NCBI GenBank assembly: GCA_004352715.1
Contig: SCFE01000034.1
Span: forward strand, 1,415,896 to 1,479,895
Direction of reading: 5' to 3'
Origin: Hofstenia miamia
Taxonomy: Eukaryota > Xenacoelomorpha > Acoela
DNA length: 64,000 bases
Both the position numbers and the translations under genes were made by a program. Every line of letters begins with the position of its first letter. Positions within the stretch are counted from its first letter, which is position 1. A model generated the notes under the pieces. That model did no database searches. It was not told the origin of the DNA and was given only the letters and a program-made list of their open reading frames with translations. This document shows, piece by piece, positions 45,795-56,349 of the stretch.

Positions 45795-46400
45795 TTTCAA
45801 CATCAAGTCGAATAATAATTATTCTTCCAAGTATTATTAGAGTATTTATTCATTTATTTATTAGGGATGTATTTTTTTAACAAGAAAATGCACTTCATTG
45901 TTCAACAATCTTGTTGATAAAAAAGTTGAACTTATGCAAATATATTCAAGCAAATTGTAGTGTTATTTGAGATTCTAAGATGTTCATAATTCTCCATTTT
46001 TGAAAATTTCGATAATCTGATAGATATATATCTAAATAATGAACTAGCCTATGGATAAAAGTAAATAAATGAATGCATAAACAAATAATATTAACAGTAA
46101 TAAAATAATAATCTCCAGGCAAAAGGCGGACTGTACAATTACAGTTTGGCCTCGAAAAGCCACAGTATGCGATGAGAGAGAGAGAGAGAGAAAGAGATGA
46201 AGAAAAAAGTAATGAAAGACTACAAGAAAAATGTAAACTGTACTAAAGAAGTCATCATTAAATGAGCAGAACAACACATGGCTATACATATGTAGACTAT
46301 ACCAATGTTGAGCAGAAATAGTTAGGCTGAAAAAAATGAACTAAAAGAGGTAGACAGGGAGAACTGAAAGTTGCTAGCAGCAAACAGAGCACATGTAAAG
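45795..46400. other. 3' flank of the receptor gene; (GA)n at 46173-46190
   Basis: No gene seen. A short GA dinucleotide run lies within a purine-rich stretch that grades into the RT remnant. Confidence 0.6.
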
Positions 46401-46990
46401 GCCTTTAAGAGGGAAGGGACTGCTATGTTATGGGAAGCTTAACGGAACAAACAAGGTACAGGTAGAAGCCAATGCAAGGAAAATACTAGAGAAATACAGA
46501 AAACTGCAAATATTTATGAGTGAAAAACTGAAGAAAGAAATAGAAGCACTGATAATGGCAGCACTCGAGCATGCATCCAGGAAAAAAACACGCATCGTAG
46601 AAAAAACTGCTGGCGTAAGTTACAAATGTAGATTATGTAAAAAAGATTTGAACAAAGAAGATTATCTGATAGTAGGTGTGTGAAAAGTAGGCGCGGAAGG
46701 AGTATATGCGTAGGTATCATAAGGTAGACCATATGTTACACTGGATCTTCCATAGGCAAATAGGCAACATTGCTTAGCAGTAGGAGATAGCTGGGATGAG
46801 GATAAACCACAGGGAGTCACAGAGAACAGAAGATTGTGATGCTGTGATACAACAACACACAGACTACCAATGTGATTGAAGCAAGGAGAGCAGACATACT
46901 AGTGTTAGATAAAGAAGAAAGAATGGGAACAGCGACAGACATATCATTGCAAAAGATAGGAATGTATAAATCAAGAAGGGTGCTCTGGAA
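46400..46990 (+). pseudogene. Reverse-transcriptase C-terminal remnant (CRLC zinc-knuckle type)
   Basis: The plus strand, with several frame changes, reads LIMAALEHASRKKTRIVEK, VSYKCRLCKKDLNKED, then RYHKVDHMLHWIFHRQIG, and finally VIEARRADILVLDKEERMGT. This follows the C-terminal order of a widespread invertebrate non-LTR RT group: MAA..QAL, KCRLC....ET..H, Y..RH..V...LHW.IC...G, then RPDI...D. It is purine-rich and GC-richer than its neighbours. Stops in all frames show it is dead. Confidence 0.5.
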
Positions 46991-47039
46991 TTTTTGCATT
47001 TTGAAACATTAACCCAGCCGGAAGGCATTTTCAGAGAGT

Positions 47040-49715
47040 TTCGCTGAATTAAACTAAATAAATTTGCTAAAAAAATAAGCAGCGATTTGAGTTAGTAGAG
47101 GCAAACTCTTTCCAATTTGGAATATGTCCACGACATCTGTTTGATCGTTGGGAGCATTCAGCATTATTATATGATTCACGAGCGGATGTGTCATGGTTGA
47201 GCAAAGATAGTTTAAATTTGTTGCAATGCCAAAACGATCTTTTGCAAGATACCAAAGTCATAGAACATGTTTGAAAAGTCCGCAAAAAATTGTCCATTTC
47301 AGAAAACATGTCCTGAATAAAACAATTGTGTACACTTTGGTTATGTCCCGTTCAGAGAATTGAAGAAACTCGGAAACATTGGTATTTAACACGACAACTT
47401 CTCAAGATTAATATCGTATGAATTCAAAGTCTTCAAAAGAATTACCTGCCCCAGATGTTAGCAAAAGCTTCCCAATAGCACCAGTCCAGAATTCAAGGAA
47501 AACCGCTTTTCAATCAATGCAATACAAGCATCAATAGCCTCAAAATATTGTCTTTGGAAAATTTCCTTTGGCTCTGAATACACATGCAAAGGAGCTCCAT
47601 CATCAAGGCGCCGCTGTGGACGGACATATTTGGAGGATCAACCAGACCTTCGGACAAAGAACGAGTTTTTTTGTAAGATTGGTAGAACTGATCATCTGCG
47701 TGAAGGGACAAATAATTCGACCTTAAAGACGCAGTGAACGTGGTAAGGTAATCTATGGATAAATCCTTGCACTAAAAGAACTTGGTATGAATCGTTGCAT
47801 ACATGACAAAAAGCTCTTAGCCTTAAGATATTCAGAGTTTTCAGCTTTATTAATGTCTAGTTCCTCCTGCAGAGTTCCTTAGTTTGATTATGGAAGCCAA
47901 TGCTTCAGTACGTACTGTCCACCATGTCAAAAAGAGCAGCTTGATGCTCCCAGTCCAAGTAGACATTGTTTTGGAACAAATATAAAGGCACCCAACTCTT
48001 TTGTAATGTCAAGAGCGTCTTTAACTGAAGAAGATACCTTAGCTACATCCTGAAGCACAAGATTGAGCTTATCTGCAGAAAATGCACGTAAAGTGCTCGA
48101 GGTTCTTTTTGCAGAATTCTTGTTGAGACGCCGCAGTAATGACCTGACATATTCTGAGTGCCATCATATATCTGACCTCTACAACTTTTCAGAGGTAAGT
48201 TCAGCCTGCACAAGACATTAAGAATGTCATTCTCGATAATGTCAGCTGTTGTGGAATGAACAGCGTATAAGCCTACAAAATCTCCATGGACCTGGTAATC
48301 ATGTGACACACATCGAATGTATATTGATAGTTGCTCTTCCACAGACACATCACATCAGTCGTCTCGTTTGCTATGATAGCACAGTTATGAGTTTTCTTAA
48401 TATCACTGAGGATACTTCGTGTTTGACAATAGGCATAGGATCTTGTTTTGTATATCATGAGAAAGAAGTTCCCCTATTAAGCATTGATACAAATTGCTTT
48501 CTGTTTTTGCATGATGCGTTATGGAATTACCTTGACGACACATTGTATGTAAGCTTCTCCGAATAACGCGAATGCTTGGTGATGCTTTTGCTGATTTTCT
48601 CAATGCAATGGCTGTAACTGCATCAAAATAGGAGAATTTAATGCACGAACCTGAAAAACTGCTTCAACCACTTTGCGAAAATCGGACCTTTTATGGTTCG
48701 CGACCTTTCCAGTGCCATGTGCCAACTTATCATAACCAATTTTATACAATGATGGGTTTTTTTTTACCTTATTAAGGGATACCAACAGTTGTAGCACATA
48801 GTTGGAACCGGCCAGAAATAATTAGGCCCGGCCTGAGGCCGGTTTGGGCCAGCAAAATTATAAATTTGCATTTGCATATAACTTCATAAATAGAACATGG
48901 AAAGCGGCGCAGAATAGTATATTCCAAAAATTTTATAAGCCCAAATATATAGAAAAATATAAAAAATATAAAATTATAAAAAATACTATGGCCATTGACC
49001 GTTAGAAAAAAGCTTCCCTTAATACGCTCAATGGTTCAACGGAAGCACTATCTAATAGTGACCGCGTCTCTGAAATAGTTCGTAAGAGACTGAATCTTTA
49101 ATTTTCGATCCAACTTTATCTACATGTAATGAGGTTTACATATATGCACACACTCGCACACACCACGTTATGAAAAAACAGCCTTGCAACCTGCAAGTGA
49201 TACCTTAGTTCCATTTTTCAAAATGTTTTTTGAAGCTTTTTCCTACAAAATTAGTTAATTGATCTTCCAATTTTAATAGATTTTGGCTAAAAAGTCGGCT
49301 GTTTTAGACTGGTATATTTTTGCCGGCCTTAATACTTATTCTAGGCCGGTATGCGGCCGGCAAAGAACCAGCTGTTGCAGCAGAATTCTGTTGTAGCAGA
49401 ATACATCACTTGCTTGGAAATATGTAATCCATGTATACAATTGTGACCAAGAGGGCTGAAAGGAGTAACCGGACTGCTTTGGAAGTAAGGATGTATCTTG
49501 CAATATAGAGGGTAACTTGCTTCTTTTATCACAACACATTGAAGTACATGAACAAGAACCTGGTATCTCCCGTATTTCTGGTGATGTAATATCCCTCGGC
49601 AAAACAACAGAACTTGACCAGTTGATGTAATGCTATCACTGGGAGTAGTGCTAATGGAAGCTTGTTTAATAAACGACGTTAACTGATATTGGTTTCCGGC
49701 CATACCAATCTTCAA
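47040..49715 (-). pseudogene. hAT transposase with TTF/zf-MYM-type N-terminus and DUF4371, frameshifted
   Basis: Read on the minus strand in several frames, the parts come in family order. An N-terminal low-complexity part (NQYQLTSFIKQASISTTPSD) is followed by a TTF-like finger (SYSFQPSW-like region, YTWITYFQASDVFCYNR) and HGTGKVANHKRSDF. Then comes the RNase-H/DUF4371 block: ANETTDV, SIYIRCVSHDYQVHGDFVG, VLCRLNLPLKSCRGQIYDGT, QNMSGHYCGVSTRI and EPRALYVHFLQ. DDGAPLHVYSEPKEI and FEAIDACIALIEKRF follow, and the hAT C-terminal dimerisation segment (NYLCSTMTHPLVNHI) lies near 47190. At least four frameshifts and a MITE inserted at 48796-49373 make it non-functional. The recognisable DD(E) context (ETTDV; RGQIYDGTQNMSG) is retained. 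Confidence 0.8.
48796..49373. mobile_element. 578-bp GC-ended MITE nested in the hAT transposase
   Basis: Sequence rich in CCGGCC/GGCCGG at both ends (48805-48855 and 49322-49363) interrupts the hAT transposase frame. The flanks carry a near-perfect 8-bp direct repeat (GTTGTAGC at 48788-48795 and GTTGCAGC at 49374-49381), and removing the insert restores the reading (ILLQ joined to LLVSLNK). The 8-bp target duplication and GGCC-rich ends suggest a non-autonomous hAT-type element. The interior is AT-rich and non-coding. Confidence 0.65.
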
Positions 49716-49719
49716 CTAA

Positions 49720-50210
49720 AAAATAAGAATAGTGACAAAAAATAATCCAGAGGTATGTAAGAGCCTGGACAGGTCTATGAAAAGCAGGGATAATTGAGTC
49801 TGAACTTGAAAAGGCTTCTGTGTAAAATTCTTTCTGCACTTACAACATGTGATTTTTACTATGGTCTACTACAAATATAGTCAGTGAAGTGTTTCTAATT
49901 GCCCATGTATTTAGCTATTTACAGATAATTTTATGTGCTAACTCAAACATATTGGAACGGCATTGCTTTTTCTTGATGTGTGGTTTAATTTTTTCTGTAC
50001 TGCAAATAGCAGACTTGGAAATGCTCTACTTTAAACATTGACTAACATGCTTAGGTCGAAGATGATGCGTTACATTGGAAACTTAAGGTTTATTAATTGG
50101 ATTGATGGACCTGGTTCTAGAACATTAACATTTATAAAACACACTTTTACCATTTTAAAAATTTGAACAACTAAATGTCAACAGTCAAATCAACGTTGAT
50201 TTTAAATTTA
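49720..50210. other. No recognisable feature
   Basis: Spacer between the hAT remnant and the next transposon-like gene. No terminal repeat of the hAT was identified. Confidence 0.45.
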
Positions 50211-50213
50211 GTG

Positions 50214-51113
50214 TTAATTGGGATCATACATACGATTTTTTGCATTTGCAGATTTTTTGCTTATATGTCGCATTAAAATAGTTTTTATAACATCATTTGA
50301 TTTTTCGAGACTTTTTCCAGTAAAACGCGGGAAATTGCGTTCTAACATGGAAGGAATGTGGTACAGCAAAATATGCATATAATGGATGACATTTTTGCTA
50401 TTGGATGGTAAAATAGCTGAATACTTCAGATATTGTTCAATAAATGACTTAGACTTCAAAAAGAACATTTTAGAATCAGCAGATGAAATTAATTTATGCT
50501 TTTTGTTATTGAGACAAATTCATATAAATTCAAAAACGATTTCCATAGTTGGCTAACATCTTTTTTCTTATCAGAAAGATCACAAACAAAATCTCCTGCA
50601 CTTGGTATTTTAATTAGGTTATTCTTTAGGCCAAATTTAGACTGGAACTGGAACACTCGATTGACCTACCTTTACTTTCACAAATAAATATCTTGAGAGG
50701 CACTCCAATAGAGTTTGTAGCCTCACGAAAATTATCAACATGAAGGAAGGGCTAGATTCTTAGCACTGTGATTCAGCTCAAGTAAGTAATGTAACAGATT
50801 TAAAATAAAATTTGTCCGAAATTCGTAGAAAAAGATGTATTAATTCGTCTACAAAAACTTGTTCAAATTTAACACAAATTAAGGATTTTTAAATTTTCCC
50901 AAACTTTCCAATGGGATCTGACAAGGAGCGCTGCATTTCAATGGTGTCATAAAAGTATTGGTCTCTACTTGAATCGCACCAATCTCTCTTATGGATCTTG
51001 CATGAAATGCAACTGTTATTTGAGGATGCAGATTTTATTAAACCACATATCATCAATAGGAATTTTAAATCACCTGAAATTAAGCATGTGCGAGTAGTGA
51101 GTGTCAAACACAA
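50214..51113 (-). pseudogene. Transposon-like gene fragments of an uncharacterised invertebrate family
   Basis: An exon-like part begins at a strong acceptor (CTTAATTTCAG, exon edge at about 51074) and reads DLKFLLMICGLIKSASSNNS, CISCKIHKRDWCD. This matches the GDLKFL...G...SS..CIWCKI pattern of transposon-like proteins common in cnidarians, sponges and arthropods. Downstream another stretch reads DKKKDVSQLWKSFLNLYEFV, and after a frameshift ILLYHIPSMLERNFPRFTGK and SLEKSNDVIKTIL (compare the H.L.HHVP......EG.EK.ND.. box). The terminal frame stops at 50214. Frameshift and missing parts indicate decay. The biochemical role of this family is not known to me. Confidence 0.5.
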
Positions 51114-51415
51114 AATTTAGTTTTGAGTTGGAGTATGAGAAATAACAAAAACAAAGAATAAAAAAACATTTATACAAAAGTGAAAAATAGTTTTTGAATA
51201 CATTACGTATGGTAATATTGTCTTTAACGGAGCACATAGTGATGTAACATTTAATGTATGTGAAATAATACAGAAATTTGAGACTGGGAATAATCGGATG
51301 TCTCATAATTTTACATATATCTATTCTTAGGAGCAGATCGTATCTGATAAACAAAATCACTCTTTGAAACCCTATGATAAAATAGTCCTATTAAAATTAT
51401 TGTATGATTTAAGTA

Positions 51416-52245
51416 CAGGGTGTAACAAAAATAGATTTTATTTTATTTGGCTCCCGTTTTGTATGTAGCGGATGGATCGAGCTGTCCTTCTAGGTACTAA
51501 TAGCCTATGCTTTAGGATTTTTTTTTGCCACCAACCCCATCTTTCAATTACGTTCGACAAGCGAGATATTGATCTTAATTGTCATTAATTATTAATGATT
51601 TTATTATTAGCGGCAAAATGATTTAATTATCATTTATCTGTAGCGCCACGAACGGAACGATTTGAAGCCAGTTCATGCAATTCTTCTAACAATGACCATC
51701 GAAGAACGGGTTAGGGTTGCCATTTGGTACGATGAAACCAAAAGTCCGGTTGAGGTCCAGCGACAGTTCATCCATGATGCCATCAGCGAAATCAACGATG
51801 AACCGATCAACAAAGTCCTCCTGGCGTTCAAGCACCGAATGCATCTTATCGTGGAAAACGGTGGCAGTCACTTTGAGCAACTAAAGACGGCGGATCTGAC
51901 ACATCCAGAAGAACTAGCCGGAGCAAGAGCCAATGAAGATGACGTTAACGAGTTGCCGGGCGATCAATTCGTAGATGAGAGATGAGGATGTCTACCCCGA
52001 TGTTGCCTGAACTTTTTCTTTTGTTTTGATAATCTTTTGTTTGATAATTCTGTTGTTTTTTTCAATAAATTAGTGTTAAATTTCTGCTCAATTTTCAATA
52101 CCTTAATAACGTAATTGAAAGATGGGGTTGGTTGCAAAAAAAATCCTAAAACATAGACTACTAGTACATAGAAGGACAGCTCGATCCATCATCTACATAC
52201 AAAACGGGAGTCAAATAAAATAAAATCTTTTTTTGGGACACCCTG
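51416..52245 (+). mobile_element. Complete internally deleted mariner-type element (830 bp)
   Basis: Inverted terminal repeats of about 138 bp (51416-51553 and 52108-52245, about 90% identical by eye) begin CAGGGTGT and end ACACCCTG, and are flanked on both sides by TA (51414-51415 and 52246-52247). The TIRs share GATTTTATTTTATTTG, CCCGTTTTGTATGTAG and CAACCCCATCTTTCAATTACG. The interior encodes a fused short frame made from the two ends of a transposase (see 51692-51985). It is a non-autonomous deletion derivative that could be mobilised in trans. Confidence 0.85.
51692..51985 (+). CDS. Internally deleted mariner-like transposase, 97 aa
   Basis: The ATG at 51692 opens MTIEERVRVAIWYDETKSPV EV-QRQF, the first helix-turn-helix of a mariner-type DNA-binding domain. 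Without any spacer the frame then continues into INDEPINKVLLAFKHRMHLI and VENGGSHFEQLK, the C-terminal tail typical of mariner transposases (the RL.LC...NGGHFE.L box). The remaining roughly 200-250 residues, with the whole DDE/D catalytic domain, are gone, yet the deletion is in frame. The product could at most bind DNA, and in principle the TIRs. Codon use is GC-richer than the surroundings, consistent with a relatively recent arrival. Confidence 0.8.
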   Translation: MTIEERVRVAIWYDETKSPVEVQRQFIHDAISEINDEPINKVLLAFKHRMHLIVENGGSHFEQLKTADLTHPEELAGARANEDDVNELPGDQFVDER

Positions 52246-52249
52246 TACA

Positions 52250-55200
52250 ATAAAAATAGTATAAGAGTATATTCTGACAATAACCAAAATTAATTTGTTA
52301 AATAATGAAAATTCCCTAGGTTCCATGCATTCAACGGTGTAGGTCAATACAGATCTATTTAAATATATTTTTTTAAAAAAATAAATATATTTTGTTTCAA
52401 AACTTGAAAAATACATGATTTATATATTTTAAAATATTTTAAGGAAAATTACATTCTTCAATGAAATTTAATACAATATTTCTCAAAAAGTATTGATATA
52501 TTCCAATACGACTTCTTATAATAACCGAACTCATTTGTGAACAGATTTGCCTGGAAAAGCTGCACGAAGATAGCAACACGATAAAAGCCATTTTTAGCTA
52601 AATTACGGAGAACATTTTGTTTGTGATTCTTGTTAGGTTCATTTTCAAAAGGCTTTTGACTTTAAAATATAGGCATACAATTTTCAATAAAATGATTATC
52701 AGAAAAAAACAAATATATTTTTCGTGATGATTGTTACTTTCCAAGTTGTGTCTCCAAAAAGCAGACTTGTCAATGTGTGGGTATTTTTCAACAAACAGCT
52801 AACACACTAACACAATACCACAGAAAAATACTGTTGTCACACAAAACATACAACAGCACAGCAAAGTCATAAATTTATTCGTAAGATATCCATTAAAAAG
52901 ATTCAATGCTGCCCGACAAAAAATGTTCAAATAACAAAATATAGCTCTTCAATTAAATTCCTGCGAAAGTAGGACCAAGAGATAAAACCTAGAACGGACC
53001 TGGACGAATTTGTTTCAATATTTGCTTTTTTATTCTATTAAATTTGGTAATTTATGGGGAATAATTGGTAAGCAAAATATGTCTATAATATCTCTATTCA
53101 ACTTGAGTAACAATAAGACTAAATAATTATTACTGAGAAGTTATTAGAAAATTTAAAAAACTAAAATTAAATCTTTCACAATATGAATTCACAATTATAT
53201 TGGTATTTGCATTTGAGCATTAGGGTATGTTTTAATGTGCACACTATTTTTTACTACAAATATGGTCTTTTCATGTTTAACGTTATAATTAACAGGTATA
53301 ATGTCAAACATGGTAGAGTCTAGCATATACACAGAATTATTAAGTGGTCTGTATCAGCTATCAATTGAGAATGACATTTAGATTTTCGAATTTAATAGTA
53401 AAAAAACATACGTTTTAAATATCAAATATGTTTTAATTGAATTAGATTAAAACAATGAAAATTTGTTGATAGACAGAACCTATAAAAATATAATATAGCT
53501 ATTTGTTCTATCCTACTAGTATATATTTTCAGACCACTTAGTGCATGTATACAATATATCTAAGGAAGTCATACCTTAATAAACTAGGTGTATAGTTTTC
53601 CTTCAGTTCCTACGATGGGTCACAATCACAATCCCCTAACAACGCAACAATGATTGTTCTTCGATATATAAAACAAATATAAAAATGCAATAGTGTTGTT
53701 ACACATTTTCTCAATATATGTAATTGTATTAGTCAAAAAATAAATTATCAAAGACTTAAAATTTGTACTAAGTAATTGTAACCGCAGGTGTAAACTGGTC
53801 GGAAAATTGCGATCCAACGCAACCATGCCGGACCGGTGCCAACCATGCCGGTTGACCGGCAAAACATTTTCCTAAGTCTAGTTAAATATATATAATGAAT
53901 ATAAAATTAGATTTTAGGAACTTGAAATGAACTTGTAGTTCGGTTGAGAACAGAACTGGAATTCAACCTGACACCAGGAACAAGCAAGGAAAAGTAGTAA
54001 GCTTAACTTCGAACAATAGAAAAAGATTTATTTGCGAAATTTGATAAGCTTAGCATAAATATATTGAAAAAATTATTTTATGAAGCGGCTATTAAATGCT
54101 GTATTTTGCACAAACTCAGCACTTTGTATAAGTTTGAATACTATTTATCACAGTTGAGGCTTCAAAAATTTTAATATAGAACATTAAACACAGTGCCATT
54201 TCATTTGCATTGGCAACTTTCTCATAAAAATAGTAAAAAATATTTTTATTGTATAACAAAATATGTTCAAAAATCAAGGCATTATATTCATTCAAAATCT
54301 CTTGCAAAGAGGCCTATATTTTGCACTATGAAATCTTGCTTTAAAATCCAAGTTGATAATGATTCAAATTTTTTTCAAAATTCAAACCATTAGAAAGTAC
54401 TAGAATCCAAAAAGCTAAGCTAGAATAGAAATATATTACTAATAATAACCAAAAAATAAAAAAAGTAAATATATAACTAAAATCTCTAATTGTTGACTAA
54501 GCTGTAAAAATACATTTTAAATGATTGAAAGAGGCTTAATTAAAAAATTTTTAGGTTATTAATAAAAAGTTTATATTTTACTTTGAAGTTAATACAGTTA
54601 ATAATATTTTTGAGGTGAATTTTACTAATAAATTTCCTAAGAAACTAACCAAATTTCAAATTAAGGATTAAATAAATGAATGAACTATTTTAAAAAATAC
54701 GTGCAAAGCAACATTAACTTACTTTGATAATAATTTAATAATTTTTTGCATGTGATTGAATTGAATGAAATAACTACTTTGTGTTATTCAATTATGGGAT
54801 CACAATTCTGAACATTTCTCTGACGAGTCACTAGATCACTAAAGTTTGTTACTGGTGTTTAACTGGGGTCTTGAAATGGCCCAGGGAGATCTTTCCCATT
54901 TTATGCTAGTATATTAAAAATTAAAATTCAGAGGATTATGGGAATACAAAAGCGTACAAATGTTAATGTTTCGACTTCTATTTACATAAAATTGGACAAC
55001 GTCAATAAAACATCAGCAGCTGCCAAAAGAAATCTTTTTATTTTAAGCCTAAATTAGCAATTTTTTTCAATGTATATCCATAGATTTTTGAAATAAAGGT
55101 TATTTTTGTCCAAAAGATGTAGGTCGATAAAAGTTTGGTACACCCTAAAATAAATTTTTTGTCTTAAATACAAATATCCTTTTGTATAAAATGTCTCAAA

Positions 55201-55280
55201 AACATCAAATATATATTTTTAAACAATGAGTTATTCATCTATTCTCATTCAATGAATGAAGAGTTACAAATCCTATGGGA
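52250..55280. other. No recognisable gene; one GC-rich foldback near 53771-53870
   Basis: AT-rich sequence without convincing exons. At 53815-53865 CCATGCCGGACCGG and CCATGCCGGTTGACCGG form a GC-rich patch like the CCGG-rich ends of other MITEs in the window. Confidence 0.4.
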
Positions 55281-55285
55281 ACATA

Positions 55286-55458
55286 TCATTTATTGTAGCT
55301 AACATAGAAGAATGAATTTATATGTGTGATGATATATTCAAGCCTTCTAACATAATTCCTAGGCGTTACCACAATAAAATTCATAGTGCTGGTCAAATAT
55401 GACCCATTGGCTAATCTACAATTAAAAATCCTTGTTTCCAAAGGAATAAATTTTTTGC
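55286..55458 (-). CDS. Candidate terminal exon, unrecognised
   Basis: A strong acceptor (CTTACATTTTCAG) opens a frame reading KKFIPLETRIFNCRLANGSY, LTSTMNFIVVTPRNYVRRLE, to a stop at 55286 whose codon overlaps AATAAA (AATAAATGA). The composition is protein-like, while the flanks are simple AT-rich DNA. No family recognised. Confidence 0.3.
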
Positions 55459-56208
55459 CTGAAAATGTAAGTTTCAACATTGGTTTTCATTACAATTTTT
55501 AAAATAAAAATTAGCAAGTGGTAGTTTTATTAGTTTAACAAAACGTTAATATTTACCATATGCGAAGTTAATTTCACGCATGTTTTAGGTTGCTTTACTT
55601 ATACGTGTCCCTTCAAATTTCAGAAATACGAATCTCAAACATTATGATTAAATAATCTATAGAATTGATTGCAATTTTAATAGTACACAATATGAATTAA
55701 TTGAATTAATACTACTACAACTTTTATTAAAACGAATGTTAAGACCAAGCTACCCAAGCAATATTTTGCATTTTTACAGATAAAATAACAATAGTAGTTC
55801 CCAAAAAAATAAACAGTCCTAAGAGCATAGAAAATGCTCTTCACATGATCTTCAAGTTCTTCCTACCTCAAAAGAATCTCTGAAGAATTTTTTGTGCTCT
55901 TCAAGACTCACTGAGAAAAATATATCTATGCATATTGATAATTTAAGATTTTAAATTCTTATTTAAAATCAATATAATGGAAGTATATATATAGGTCATT
56001 TAGGAAAACACAATCTTATTCTTAAAATCTTGTAGAATCACAATATTGAGAAAAGTTAGACAATCAATTCAGTACTTTGACTCCAAAAAAATGGTGCTCC
56101 ATAGGAATAGAACTCTAAGACATAAGCCTAATCTATCTCCGATTCCAGTAAAAACAATGATCGGGTAATTGAACGTAACTGAGCTTTCTTTCAGTAACAA
56201 AAAGAATT

Positions 56209-56345
56209 GTGTTCACCAATTCTACACGGCATCACGCCAAAGATCAATCACTAACACAATGTTTCCTACGAGAAAATAAGCGGTGCTGCCCTACTATGTA
56301 TCACTTTGTATTATCTATCTCAATAAAGTTTATTATCCCTATCAG
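56209..56345 (+). repeat. Second copy of the repeat at 7941-8215, followed by a transposon terminus
   Basis: Shares ACACGGCATCACGC, GTGCTGCCCTA and the end CTCAATAAAGTTTATTATCCC with 8095-8215. Immediately after it, CAGTGGCGCAACCAGG at 56344 looks like the terminal repeat of a hAT-type element. Confidence 0.45.
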
Positions 56346-56349
56346 TGGC

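Noticed and set aside
48249-48458. Splice-rich host gene in place of a transposon
   Set aside because: The sequence order matches hAT/DUF4371 transposases and shifts occur without splice sites.
48249-48566. 105-codon plus frame inside the hAT transposase
   Set aside because: Antisense shadow; the minus strand carries the clear DUF4371 motifs.
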